A stretch of DNA of 64,000 bases. It comes from an uncultured Prevotellaceae bacterium (GTDB lineage Bacteria > Bacteroidota > Bacteroidia > Bacteroidales > Muribaculaceae). The position numbers and the translations under genes were made by a program. This document shows positions 33,850 to 43,096 of this stretch, in pieces (position 1 is the first letter of the stretch; every line of letters begins with the position of its first letter). The notes under the pieces are model-generated. The model made no database searches, had not been told where the DNA came from, and saw nothing but the letters and a program-made list of their open reading frames with translations. The stretch spans positions 62,001 through 126,000 of the forward strand of contig CALGGO010000004.1 of NCBI GenBank assembly GCA_937916085.1, read 5' to 3'.

Positions 33850-36279
33850 TCAGTCTTTTTTCTTCTTCTTTGATTTAGAGTTGTTGCCATAACCATAACC
33901 ATAACCATAGCCGTAGCCATAGCCATAACCATAGCGACGATAACCATAACCGTTCGACTCATCGGTAGTGCCGTTGAGCAAGATAACCATATTGTTGAAG
34001 CGCTTATCAGTATAGTACTTCTCTATCTCTGGCAGTATTTGACGGTCGAGCAAGCCCGAACGAAGCACATAGAGAGTGACATCAACATGCTTATTGATAA
34101 TTGAAGCGTCGGCTACGATGTCGATAGGAGGACAGTCGATAATAATATAGTCATAAATGCCACGCATTTCAGTAATCAATTGGCTCAACAGGTCAGTAAA
34201 AAGCAACTCTGTGGGATTGGGTGGTATAGTTCCTACAGGCAACACATCAAGGTTCTCGTGAATCTTGCCTTTAACCATCACATCATTGATGTTTTCATAT
34301 CGCCCGTTAAGGTAATCAGATATACCACGAGATGGCGAATCAACAAAGGTTGACATCGACGCCTTGCGCAAGTCAAGGTCAATGAGCAGAGTCTTTTCAC
34401 CTTTGATGGCGAAACTCGCTGCCAAGTTAGTAGAGACAAATGTCTTTCCTGAACCCGCATTCGACGATGTGAGCATCATCACCTTGTTGTCCTTGCCCAG
34501 TACAAATTCAAGGTTGGTTCTAACCACACGGAAGGCCTCGTTGATGTTATTGCTATTCTTCTCCTGCACAACAATTTCTCTAACATCCTTGCGACGGTTG
34601 AAGAGAGAAAACAGTCCTTTGCGCTTGCGGTAAGACAACGGAATCTCGCCGATGAATGGAATTGAAAGGTGTTGGATATCTTGGCGTCCACGCACTTTGG
34701 TGTTCAGATTGTTGACAATAAAAAGTATCAACATGGGCAACAACAAGCCAAGGACAATAGCAACAATCAACACATTGATTTTGACAGGCGAGGATGGCGA
34801 ACGACTTCCCGATGGGGGGTTGAGAAGCTTGGCATTATTGGCCACCGTGTTGCGCTGCAACTGATTCTCCTCGCGTTTCTGGAGCAAGAACAGGTAAAGC
34901 TGCTCCTTGACCTTCTGGTTACGTTCGGCGCCAAGCAGGTCTCTGGCCTGAGTGGGAGAAGCCTGAATCTTCTGCGTGGTTTGACTTTTTGAAGCCTCCA
35001 GTGAGTTCTTGCGGTCGTTAAGGGTCGAAACCACTGTGTTAAGAGAGGTGATAATCGAAGCTCGTGATGAATTGAGCTGATTGTCAAGGTCTTGAACAAG
35101 AGGGTTGTTTTTACCGCTATTTTCGGCCAAACTATTACGCTGAAGCACTTTCTCGTTATAGTCTTTAATCTGTGCCGACACCGCTGCGTTGTCTATTCCC
35201 GAGTTTGGCGGGAGCAGCTTGTAGTCACTTCCCGACAATTGGTTCTTGATGAGGTTTGCCATATAAATCTGATTGTCGAGTTCCAGCAATTGAGTGCTGG
35301 TGTTCTCAATTTTGTTCAGATTGATTTGGGTGGCGATACCCATATCGGGGGTCAACGATGCGCTTTTTTGCATCGCGATATCGGCATCCACACTGCCCAG
35401 CTGGCTACGGATGCTGTCGAGCTCACGGTCGATATACTTGCAAGCATTCACAGCCTGCTCGTTGATATCCTCTTTCCATTTCTCTTTATAGACTTTATAA
35501 AGCACATTGAGCACATCCTCGGCACGCTCAGCACTTACATCACTGATTGCTATATCTACTACCGAAGCGCGCTCCTGGTTCAACTCAACGGTCAACTTGC
35601 CGGCATACTGATTAGCGACATCAGTAATACGGTTTTTGGCAACCCTGATAGGCGTTTCATATTTGCCATAGTAATGCTGAGTAGGCGTCACCACAACCTG
35701 CCCCACCGGGGTCTTCAGTGGAGTGCGGAAAGTGCCTTCCACAACCTGAGAAGAGACTTCGGGAAGCTCTTCCGACTTAAAGTTGGTGAGCTCCACCATA
35801 TTGTTGTCCTTAAGCTGCATGGTGAATGAGGCATAACTGTCGGGGTCAACATCAATCAACGACACTATCACAGGCTGATTTTTCCCATAGAGCGTGAGCT
35901 CGTGGAAGCGGCCATCGGTCTTGTAACTCATGTCGATGTGCAACTCCTCGACTACCTCTCTCATATAGGACGGCGACTTCAAGGTGATCATCTCATTGTA
36001 GATGTTGGTCTTGCCCACTTGCAGTCCCATGTCGGAGAACTGGCTGAACTCATTAGAGAGCGTTGCCGATTTCTCATCGTCCTTGATCAATATCGATGCT
36101 TTGCGGGAGTAGGAAGGAGTAGCGACAAGCAGGTATAGCATCGCAAGGCCCAAAGCGATAGCTAAAGCTACCACAAACCAATACCACTTCGCTAAGCACA
36201 TATATAGCCATTCCTGGATCTTCTCAAAATCTTCGTTAGAGGTCGTTCCAGCGTAGGGCTGTTTCACTTCTTCTGCCAT
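33850..36279 (-). CDS. wzc: Wzc-like polysaccharide co-polymerase / tyrosine autokinase
   Basis: The 809-residue protein has a membrane segment near residue 35, a Wzz-type periplasmic domain with long coiled coils (about 60-500), and a second membrane segment near 520. A cytoplasmic BY-kinase follows, with SSNAGSGKTFVSTNLA (Walker A), LLIDLDLRKAS (Walker A') and YDYIIIDCPP (Walker B). The C-terminus is a tyrosine cluster: GYGYRR followed by eight Tyr-Gly pairs, then a Lys-rich end. Tyrosine phosphorylation there controls chain length and export with Wza. The gene is 11 bases downstream of wza. Confidence 0.92.
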   Translation of the reverse strand: MAEEVKQPYAGTTSNEDFEKIQEWLYMCLAKWYWFVVALAIALGLAMLYLLVATPSYSRKASILIKDDEKSATLSNEFSQFSDMGLQVGKTNIYNEMITLKSPSYMREVVEELHIDMSYKTDGRFHELTLYGKNQPVIVSLIDVDPDSYASFTMQLKDNNMVELTNFKSEELPEVSSQVVEGTFRTPLKTPVGQVVVTPTQHYYGKYETPIRVAKNRITDVANQYAGKLTVELNQERASVVDIAISDVSAERAEDVLNVLYKVYKEKWKEDINEQAVNACKYIDRELDSIRSQLGSVDADIAMQKSASLTPDMGIATQINLNKIENTSTQLLELDNQIYMANLIKNQLSGSDYKLLPPNSGIDNAAVSAQIKDYNEKVLQRNSLAENSGKNNPLVQDLDNQLNSSRASIITSLNTVVSTLNDRKNSLEASKSQTTQKIQASPTQARDLLGAERNQKVKEQLYLFLLQKREENQLQRNTVANNAKLLNPPSGSRSPSSPVKINVLIVAIVLGLLLPMLILFIVNNLNTKVRGRQDIQHLSIPFIGEIPLSYRKRKGLFSLFNRRKDVREIVVQEKNSNNINEAFRVVRTNLEFVLGKDNKVMMLTSSNAGSGKTFVSTNLAASFAIKGEKTLLIDLDLRKASMSTFVDSPSRGISDYLNGRYENINDVMVKGKIHENLDVLPVGTIPPNPTELLFTDLLSQLITEMRGIYDYIIIDCPPIDIVADASIINKHVDVTLYVLRSGLLDRQILPEIEKYYTDKRFNNMVILLNGTTDESNGYGYRRYGYGYGYGYGYGYGYGNNSKSKKKKKD

Positions 36280-36290
36280 CTTATTACTGT

Positions 36291-37085
36291 TTATTTAAAG
36301 ATAAGTACTGATACCGATGTGATGAGCGACGCGAGCGAAATCCACAGCGTGGGCTGCAAGAACGCGTTGCCAGCGGCAGTTGACTCACGGGCTTTTTTCT
36401 CATTGGGCTCCACATAAATCATGTCGCCTTGCTTGAGGTAATACACAGGCGACGAGTATAAGCTCTGAAGATTGGTGAGATCTACTCGATAAGCCATCTG
36501 CTTGCCATTCTCCTCACGCATCACGAGCACATTCTCGCGCTTGCCGTTGATGGTGAGGTCGCCGGCACGGCTCAAGGCGTCGATCAATGTTGTCACGTCA
36601 TGGTCCATCAAGAAACGGCCCGGGTCGTTAACCTCGCCCATCACCGAGAAATACAAGTCAAGGAAGTCAACGGTCACAATGGGGTCTTTGAGCAGCTCGC
36701 GCGTGATGAGCTGGTTCTTGATGTAGGCCGAGATTTGGCTGCGCGTCATGCCTTTGAGCATCAGCTTGCCCAGCACCGGGAAGTCAATCTCGCCGTTCTC
36801 GTCAACAGTGTAGCTTGCCACTTGGCTCGTGTTGAGGCTAGCATCCGACTGCGAGGTCTTGTAGCGGCCCACAATCTGCAGGTTGAAGAGATAGGCAAGA
36901 CCAGGGTCTTTGCTGCCAACGAGTATCGACAATTTGTCACCCGCCTGCACTGTCACTAGCTTGGGCTGCTGCAGATCCTGCAGCTGCCCCGATTGCACAT
37001 CCTGGAAATACCCCAGCTTTGGCGCGCTACATGCCGCCACCACCATGGCCAGGCACGTCAGCGTTATTAGTTTGAGAATTTTCAT
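36291..37085 (-). CDS. wza: Wza-like polysaccharide export lipoprotein
   Basis: The 264-residue protein has a lipoprotein signal ending VVAACSAP (Cys near residue 19), a polysaccharide export domain (VTVQAGDKLSILVGSKDPGLA onward) and an SLBB-type repeat (YFSVMGEVNDPGRFLMDHDVT). The last residues form a hydrophobic helix that ends LITSVSVLIFK. It forms the outer-membrane export channel. It is the first gene of locus 1 after a long leader, so it marks the operon start. Confidence 0.9.
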   Translation of the reverse strand: MKILKLITLTCLAMVVAACSAPKLGYFQDVQSGQLQDLQQPKLVTVQAGDKLSILVGSKDPGLAYLFNLQIVGRYKTSQSDASLNTSQVASYTVDENGEIDFPVLGKLMLKGMTRSQISAYIKNQLITRELLKDPIVTVDFLDLYFSVMGEVNDPGRFLMDHDVTTLIDALSRAGDLTINGKRENVLVMREENGKQMAYRVDLTNLQSLYSSPVYYLKQGDMIYVEPNEKKARESTAAGNAFLQPTLWISLASLITSVSVLIFK

Positions 37086-37333
37086 AATTAGTTATTTATT
37101 GATTAATAATTTTCATTTTTAATTTTTATTAAACATTTTTGACCGCTGTTATCGAATGTTGTCATCTTTTGCTTTCAAATTGAAATCGATGACAGCAACG
37201 ACAAGAAATGCAATAATCTAGGTCATCAAGTGCATGACAACGTGCTAGCACTCAACGAAATAACATCTTTTCTCCTATTTTTATCTCCTATTTTAATCCC
37301 CTGCAATTAGGGCACAAAATCTGAAATAGCCCA
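37086..37333 (-). promoter_or_regulatory. Long untranslated leader of the wza operon
   Basis: About 240 bases separate the predicted wza transcription start from its ATG. The leader contains TGTCATC/GATGACA arms (about 37161-37193) enclosing a second palindrome TTTCAAATTGAAA, and a direct repeat CTCCTATTTT (37273-37295). The length and hairpins suggest control of transcription elongation, as known for capsule leaders in Bacteroides, but no UpxY-like antiterminator gene is in view. Confidence 0.45.
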
Positions 37334-37365
37334 CAAAAATACTTATTTTTTTGCTAATATGCAAT
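37334..37365 (-). promoter_or_regulatory. Promoter of the wza-wzc operon
   Basis: On the minus strand a TTG at 37364-37362 and TATTTTTG at 37341-37334 are 20 bases apart, fitting the -33/-7 pattern. It is the only good match between groEL and wza in this direction. Confidence 0.55.
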
Positions 37366-37438
37366 TATTTCAATTTTCATTTTTCATTTTTTTCAAAAAT
37401 GGGCACTTGCGTTTTCACCCATGCCCCCCATTTCTAAC

Positions 37439-37470
37439 AAAAAAACCGAAGACTCAGCTTGGAGCCTTCG
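37439..37470 (-). terminator. Terminator after groEL
   Basis: On the minus strand CGAAGGCTC and GAGTCTTCG pair (one G-U) around a CAAGCT loop, followed by seven T. It lies about 30 bases past the groEL stop codon. Confidence 0.82.
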
Positions 37471-37499
37471 ATTAAGATTTCATTATAAAATGGGTTATT

Positions 37500-39134
37500 T
37501 TACATCATGCCGCCCATTCCTCCCATTCCGGGATTGCCGGCAGGCATCGGGTTCTCCTCTTTCTTCTCGGCGATCACGCACTCGGTGGTGAGGAACATGC
37601 CGGCGATAGAGGCTGCGTTCTGCAATGCCACACGCGCAACCTTAGCAGGATCGATTACACCGGTCTCAAAGAGGTTCTCATACTTGTCGGTATAGGCGTT
37701 GTAGCCAAAGTCTCCCTCGCCTTCGCGAACCTTTTGAACAACTACTGCGCCCTCAAGACCAGCGTTGTCAACAATCTGACGCAGAGGCTCCTCAATGGCA
37801 CGGCGCACGATGTGGATGCCAGTGGTCTCATCGGCGTTGGCGCCTTCCATCTTGTCGAGTACGTCGAGGCAACGGATGTAGGCCACACCACCGCCAGGCA
37901 CTATGCCCTCGGCAACAGCGGCGCGGGTAGCGCTCAAAGCGTCGTCAACACGGTCTTTCTTCTCTTTCATCTCAACCTCGCTGGGAGCGCCAATGTAGAG
38001 CACAGCTACGCCACCTGCCAACTTGGCAAGACGTTCTTGCAGTTTCTCCTTGTCGTAGGTCGATTTGGTGGTCTCAATCTGTGCCTTGATTTGAGCTACA
38101 CGGTCGGCGATAGCCTGCTTGTCGCCGGCACCGTTCACGATAACCGTGTTCTCCTTGTTCACAGTCACTTTCTCGGCGGTGCCAAGCATGTCGATGGTGG
38201 CACCTTCTAGCTTCATGCCCTTCTCCTCGCTGATGACGAAGCCGCCAGTGAGGGTGGCGATGTCTTCTAGCATCTCCTTGCGGCGGTCGCCGAAGCCTGG
38301 AGCCTTGACGGCACACACCTTCAACGAGCCACGAAGACGGTTTACCACCAGTGCGGCAAGTGCTTCGCTGTCAACGTCCTCGCTGATGATGAGCAAAGGA
38401 CGGCCGCTCTGTGCAGTTGCCTCGAGCACGGGAAGCATATCTTTGAGAACAGAGATTTTCTTGTCAAAAATCAGGATATAGGGGCGCTCCATCTCGCACT
38501 CCATCTTCTCGGTGTTAGTTACGAAGTAGGGAGAGATATAGCCGCGGTCAAACTGCATACCTTCAACCACATCTACATGGGTGTCAGTGCCTTTGGCCTC
38601 CTCAACGGTGATTACACCGTCTTTGTTTACTTTCTTCATAGCTTCGGCAATGAGCTCGCCAATCTCTTGGTCGTTGTTGGCGCTTACGCGAGCCACATTC
38701 TCAATCTTGCCAAAGTCATCGCCTACTTCCTGCGACTGAGCCTTGATCTGCTCAACAACAGCGGCAACGGCCTTGTCGATGCCACGTTTAACTGCCATAG
38801 GATTGGCACCAGCAGCCACATTCTTGAGGCCTTCGGTGATAATTGACTGAGCAAGAACGGTAGCGGTGGTAGTGCCATCACCAGCATCATCACCAGTTTT
38901 TTGGGCCACCTCTTTAACGAGCTGTGCGCCAATGTTCTGGAATTCATCTTCAAGCTCCACTTCGCGTGCCACGCTCACACCATCTTTAGTGATATGTGGA
39001 GCGCCAAATTTCTTGTCAAGAATCACATTGCGGCCTTTAGGACCAAGTGTCACCTTAACGGCATCGCTCAACTGGTCAACGCCTTTTTTCAGTTCTTCAC
39101 GTGCTTTGATGTCAAATTTTATAATCTTTGCCAT
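37500..39134 (-). CDS. groL: Chaperonin GroEL
   Basis: The 544-residue protein is a full-length Hsp60: KIIKFDIKAREELKKGVDQL start, VKVTLGPKGRNVILDKKFG, DGTTTATVLAQ for ATP binding, GGGVAYIRCL and the GGM-rich C-terminus MGGMGGMM. It folds proteins as a 14-mer with GroES, whose gene lies 22 bases upstream in the same operon. Confidence 0.98.
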   Translation of the reverse strand: MAKIIKFDIKAREELKKGVDQLSDAVKVTLGPKGRNVILDKKFGAPHITKDGVSVAREVELEDEFQNIGAQLVKEVAQKTGDDAGDGTTTATVLAQSIITEGLKNVAAGANPMAVKRGIDKAVAAVVEQIKAQSQEVGDDFGKIENVARVSANNDQEIGELIAEAMKKVNKDGVITVEEAKGTDTHVDVVEGMQFDRGYISPYFVTNTEKMECEMERPYILIFDKKISVLKDMLPVLEATAQSGRPLLIISEDVDSEALAALVVNRLRGSLKVCAVKAPGFGDRRKEMLEDIATLTGGFVISEEKGMKLEGATIDMLGTAEKVTVNKENTVIVNGAGDKQAIADRVAQIKAQIETTKSTYDKEKLQERLAKLAGGVAVLYIGAPSEVEMKEKKDRVDDALSATRAAVAEGIVPGGGVAYIRCLDVLDKMEGANADETTGIHIVRRAIEEPLRQIVDNAGLEGAVVVQKVREGEGDFGYNAYTDKYENLFETGVIDPAKVARVALQNAASIAGMFLTTECVIAEKKEENPMPAGNPGMGGMGGMM

Positions 39135-39156
39135 GATTTTTTCTCCTTATTCTTTA

Positions 39157-39432
39157 TTAGTCTTCTACAATTGCCAAAATGTCACTCTGACGCATCATCA
39201 ACAGTTTTGCGCCATTTACCTCAATCTCGGTGCCGGCATACTTGCCATAGAGCACAGTGTCGCCAGCTTTTACTACCATTTCCTCGTCTTTGGTGCCATG
39301 ACCAACGGCTTTTACAATACCCTTCAAGGGTTTCTCTTTTGCGCTGTCGGGAATGATGATACCGCCAGCGGTAACCTCTTCGGCTTTAGCGGGCTCGACA
39401 AGAACCCTGTCACTTAATGGTTTAATAGTCAT
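39157..39432 (-). CDS. groS: Co-chaperonin GroES
   Basis: The 91-residue protein has the GroES start IKPLSDRVLVEPAKAEEVTAGGIIIPDSAKEKP (mobile loop included) and ends GAKLLMMRQSDILAIVED. It caps GroEL. No full CIRCE operator was found upstream, so a HrcA-type control is not supported here. Confidence 0.97.
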   Translation of the reverse strand: MTIKPLSDRVLVEPAKAEEVTAGGIIIPDSAKEKPLKGIVKAVGHGTKDEEMVVKAGDTVLYGKYAGTEIEVNGAKLLMMRQSDILAIVED

Positions 39433-39586
39433 TTTGTTATATGTTTTAAGTTAAATAAAATATTTGCAATATTAAAAATGCTCTAAACGCCACTCCCTAT
39501 TATGCATAATTTGTGCCAAAAGCACACTTTTTCACTCTAGCGACATTTTGTCATAATTTTTATTACGCTATTTAAATAAAATAATG

Positions 39587-39594
39587 TATCTTTG
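39587..39594 (+). promoter_or_regulatory. -7 box for the first MFS gene
   Basis: TATCTTTG fits TAnnTTTG and lies about 60 bases before the ATG at 39654. A clear -33 TTG is absent. Confidence 0.5.
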
Positions 39595-39653
39595 CACTCG
39601 AATTTCTGAAATCAAACGAAACATAAACAACATAAAAACTAATTACAATCAGT

Positions 39654-41312
39654 ATGACAGAAACAATTCAAAAGACAATGCGCGATTCAGCCGCTTGGCG
39701 CTGGACCGCTCTGTTGCTGCTGGCTCTCGCCATGTTCTGCAGCTACATTTTCATGGACATTCTCTCTCCTATCAAGGACTTAATGCAAGAAACTCGTGGA
39801 TGGGATTCTCTTGCTTTCGGTACAATGCAGGGAGCTGAGACATTCCTCAATGTGTTCATCTTCTTCCTCATCTTTGCTGGTATTATTCTCGACAAGATGG
39901 GTGTGCGTTTCACTGCCATCCTTTCTGGAGCGGTAATGCTTGTAGGTGCTATCATCAAGTGGTACGCTGTTACCGACGCATTTAAGGGAAGCGGACTTGA
40001 AACATGGTTTACCAACAACCTCAATTACATTCCTGGGTTCGATGAGCTTGGCGTTTCACCTTTCTATGAAGGGATGCCTGCAAGTGCTAAGTTTGCCGCT
40101 GTGGGCTTCATGATTTTTGGTTGTGGTGTTGAGATGGCAGGTATCACTGTTAGCCGTGGTATCGTTAAATGGTTCAAGGGTCGTGAGATGGCTCTCGCAA
40201 TGGGCTCAGAGATGGCTCTTGCCCGCCTTGGCGTTGCCACTTGTATGATTTTCTCACCCATGTTTGCCAAATTAGGTGGCAGCATCGACGTTTCTCGTTC
40301 AGTAGCGTTTGGCGTTGTACTCCTGATGATTGCTCTCATCATGTTCATTGTTTACTTCTTCATGGACAAGAAGCTTGATGCCCAAACTGGTGAGGCCGAA
40401 GAGAAAGACGACCCATTCAAGGTTAGCGATATTGGCAAGATTCTATCAAGCGGTGGTTTCTGGCTTGTTGCACTTCTTTGCGTGCTATATTATTCAGCTA
40501 TCTTCCCGTTCCAAAAGTATGCTGTTAATATGCTCCAATGCAACCTCACATTCACCGAGGTTGATCCCAGCTCGTTCTGGGCAGGCAGCACCGTAACCAT
40601 AGTCCAATATATTATAATGCTTGTAGTTGCTGCCACTGCATTTATCAGCAACTTCTCTAAGACTAAAGCAATGAAATATGGCATGTTGATTGTCTCTGTT
40701 GTTTGTCTTGTAATCTTCTGCTATATGGGCTATATGCGTCAGAGCGCAGAAACTGTATTTGCAGTATTCCCTCTTCTTGCTGTAGGTATCACTCCAATCC
40801 TTGGCAACTATGTTGACCACAAAGGTAAAGCCGCATCAATGTTGGTATTAGGATCACTGCTGCTGATAGCATGCCACCTTACTTTTGCCTTCATTCTTCC
40901 AATGTTTAAGGGTAATGATATTGGCGGTATTACCGTTGCCTATCTCACTATTCTCGTTCTTGGTGCTTCATTTTCTTTGGTGCCCGCTTCATTGTGGCCA
41001 AGCGTCCCCAAACTCGTTGACTCCAAGATTATTGGTTCAGCTTATGCGCTTATTTTCTGGATTCAGAACATTGGCCTGTGGCTGTTCCCATTGCTTATTG
41101 GCAAGGTTCTTGAAAACACCAATGAAGGCGTAAGCGACCCAACTAAGCTCGATTACACATGGCCACTCATTATGCTGGCAGGTTTAGGTGTAGCAGCATT
41201 GTTGCTTGGTTTACTTCTCAAAGTTGTTGATAAGAAGAACAAACTCGGTCTTGAAGAACCTAATATCAAGCCCGAAGAGCAACCTGTCGAGGAGCAGCCA
41301 GTAGAGGCATAA
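39654..41312 (+). CDS. MFS transporter, first of a tandem pair
   Basis: The 552-residue protein has twelve membrane helices of the major facilitator superfamily. Conserved blocks are AGIILDKMGVRFTAILSG between helices 2 and 3, and KWFKGREMALAMGSEMALARLG, which also occurs in the next gene. The C-terminus is acidic and Pro/Glu-rich with a repeated EEQPVE unit. The substrate cannot be inferred; relatives are often loosely called sugar-phosphate or nitrate permeases. It is the longer of the two paralogues because of bigger loops. Confidence 0.85.
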   Translation: MTETIQKTMRDSAAWRWTALLLLALAMFCSYIFMDILSPIKDLMQETRGWDSLAFGTMQGAETFLNVFIFFLIFAGIILDKMGVRFTAILSGAVMLVGAIIKWYAVTDAFKGSGLETWFTNNLNYIPGFDELGVSPFYEGMPASAKFAAVGFMIFGCGVEMAGITVSRGIVKWFKGREMALAMGSEMALARLGVATCMIFSPMFAKLGGSIDVSRSVAFGVVLLMIALIMFIVYFFMDKKLDAQTGEAEEKDDPFKVSDIGKILSSGGFWLVALLCVLYYSAIFPFQKYAVNMLQCNLTFTEVDPSSFWAGSTVTIVQYIIMLVVAATAFISNFSKTKAMKYGMLIVSVVCLVIFCYMGYMRQSAETVFAVFPLLAVGITPILGNYVDHKGKAASMLVLGSLLLIACHLTFAFILPMFKGNDIGGITVAYLTILVLGASFSLVPASLWPSVPKLVDSKIIGSAYALIFWIQNIGLWLFPLLIGKVLENTNEGVSDPTKLDYTWPLIMLAGLGVAALLLGLLLKVVDKKNKLGLEEPNIKPEEQPVEEQPVEA

Positions 41313-41334
41313 TCATTAACGATTAACAATCTTT

Positions 41335-41376
41335 CAGGGCGTGTGTTGCTCACTGTGGCTTGCACGCCCTGTTTTT
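41335..41376 (+). terminator. Terminator between the two MFS genes
   Basis: CAGGGCGTG at 41335-41343 and CACGCCCTG at 41363-41371 form a perfect 9-base stem with a 19-base loop, followed by five T. It ends six bases before the next gene's ATG, so read-through or attenuation would decide expression of the second transporter. Confidence 0.7.
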
Positions 41377-41381
41377 ATGAC

Positions 41382-42746
41382 ATGACAAAAGTAGCACAAA
41401 AAATCAACAACTCTCCCACCCTGCGCTGGACGGTGCTGGGGCTTGTCTCAGTCACTATGATGATGGGGTATATCGTCGCCAAGCAGATGTCGCCCTTGCA
41501 GCACTTCCTTGAAAGTGACCTGGGATGGACGAGCAGCGAGTTTGGCGTTCTGGCAGGCTCACGCGGGTTCTTCAACGTGTTCCTGCTCATGCTCTTCGTG
41601 GGCGGCATTATCCTCGACAAGACGGGAGTGCGGTTTGCCGGAGTGCTGTCGTGCGTCCTCATGCTTGGCGGCACGGCAATCGACTACTACGCCATCGCTT
41701 TCATGGACCCCTCACAAGTGCTGGACATCAACCTGCAGTGGATAGCCTACACTGATCCGTCAATCAAACTTCAGGTACTTGTGGCGGCACTAGGATTCGC
41801 CACCTTTGGCGTGGGATATGAATTGTGCGGCATAACGGTGTCGAAGGTTGTCGTCAAGTGGTTCTCCGGCAAAGAGATGGCACTCGCGATGGGCATCCAG
41901 GTGGCTCTGGCACGACTAGGCACAGGTCTAGCTCTGGCAGGAGCTCCAATGCTGGCGGTCAAAATCTCACTAAGCACGCCAATCCTCATCGGGTTGTTCT
42001 CGGTTGGAGTGGGGCTAATCATATACTTGATTTACTGCTCTATAGACCGCAAAAACGAGTCTTTACTGCAAGAAACGACTACCGATGACGACGAGAAATT
42101 CCACTTCAAGGATATGGGTGCGACCATGAAGAATCCAGGTTTCTGGCTCATAACATTGCTGTGCCTGCTCTACTACTCGGCCCTCTACCCATTCCTTGAC
42201 TTCGCCACCAAGCTGATGATCTCAAAATATGGCGTCGAACCGTCGTTTGCAGGCTTGATTTCGTCAATACTCCCGTTCACTTCAATCGTTTTGACACCTC
42301 TCTTTGGTGGCATGTACGACAAGATTGGCAAGGGAGCATCAATCATGATAATTGGTACCATAATGCTCACTCTCGTGCTCGCAGTCTTCGCTCTGCCGCT
42401 TAATTCAAGCATATTGGCGGTGGGTCTGATGTTCATCCTGGGCATCGCCTTCTCGCTGCTGCCTAGCGTGCTGTGGCCCGCTGTGCCAAAGATTGTGCCG
42501 ATGAAGCAATTAGGAACCGCCTACTCCATCATCTACTACATTCAGAACATAGGCCTCATGCTCGTTCCCATCGTCATTGGCGGCGTGCTCGAGCGCAACA
42601 CCGTGGGCGACAACGTTGACTACACCCAGGCGATGTGGCTCTTCACCGGCATAGGCGTAGCGGCTATCATCGTCTCGGTGATGATACTCCTCATCGACCG
42701 CCGCAACAACTACGGACTCCAAAAAGCCAACATCACCAAAGAATAA
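41382..42746 (+). CDS. MFS transporter, second of a tandem pair
   Basis: From the ATG at 41382 the product is 454 residues. An earlier in-frame start at 41343 falls inside the terminator hairpin, so I reject it. The protein is paralogous to the preceding MFS: GGIILDKTGVRFAGVLS, VVVKWFSGKEMALAMGIQVALARLGTG and SLLPSVLWPAVPKIVPMKQLGTAYSIIYYIQNIGLML all have counterparts there. The gene is visibly richer in G+C at third codon positions than its neighbour. Substrate unknown. Confidence 0.85.
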   Translation: MTKVAQKINNSPTLRWTVLGLVSVTMMMGYIVAKQMSPLQHFLESDLGWTSSEFGVLAGSRGFFNVFLLMLFVGGIILDKTGVRFAGVLSCVLMLGGTAIDYYAIAFMDPSQVLDINLQWIAYTDPSIKLQVLVAALGFATFGVGYELCGITVSKVVVKWFSGKEMALAMGIQVALARLGTGLALAGAPMLAVKISLSTPILIGLFSVGVGLIIYLIYCSIDRKNESLLQETTTDDDEKFHFKDMGATMKNPGFWLITLLCLLYYSALYPFLDFATKLMISKYGVEPSFAGLISSILPFTSIVLTPLFGGMYDKIGKGASIMIIGTIMLTLVLAVFALPLNSSILAVGLMFILGIAFSLLPSVLWPAVPKIVPMKQLGTAYSIIYYIQNIGLMLVPIVIGGVLERNTVGDNVDYTQAMWLFTGIGVAAIIVSVMILLIDRRNNYGLQKANITKE

Positions 42747-42776
42747 GCGAAGCTTAGACATATTACACTTTTTTAA

Positions 42777-42815
42777 GTGCCTCAATGACAAAAAATGTTA
42801 TTGGGGCACCTTATT
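42777..42815 (+). terminator. Terminator-like hairpin after the second MFS gene
   Basis: GTGCCTCAATGAC (42777-42789) pairs, with G-U pairs, with GTTATTGGGGCAC (42797-42809) around an A-rich loop and is followed by CTTATTT. The T-run is weak. Confidence 0.55.
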
Positions 42816-43036
42816 TAATAAGCACACTCTTCCCTGCCAATAAGAGTTCATAGTTTAAGATAACAAGAAAACAAGAGAACAAGAGAACAAGAGAACAAGA
42901 AATCAAGCCTAGGTGATGTTGGTGTAGTGCGCCGCACCGCGGCGTTCGCTTGTCTCCGATCCTCGATCCCCGATCTCCGATAAACGATTTTTGAATCGTT
43001 ATATTTATAAAAAAACCAAAACATGCCTCATTTTTT
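42816..43036. repeat. Second copy of the AACAAGA array and 53-base module
   Basis: AACAAGAG units (42860-42905) lead into the 53-base module at 42908-42960, which differs from the copy at 3452-3504 at four positions. Then come CGATCCTCGATCCCCGATC words and GATAAACGATT. The order array, module, CGATAAACGA words is the same at both sites. Confidence 0.8.
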
Positions 43037-43067
43037 TTTGCTAAAAATAATAAATGTTTTACCTTTG
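43037..43067 (+). promoter_or_regulatory. Promoter of rsfS-ftsH
   Basis: TTTG ending at 43040 and TACCTTTG at 43060-43067 are 19 bases apart, 29 bases before the rsfS ATG. Confidence 0.68.
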
Positions 43068-43096
43068 TACGATAAATAGTTATAAACATCTAAAGA

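Noticed and set aside
37236..37250. CIRCE-like operator near groEL
   Set aside because: Only a single GCACTC half with a short palindrome is present, downstream of groEL and not upstream of groES, so it is not a HrcA site.
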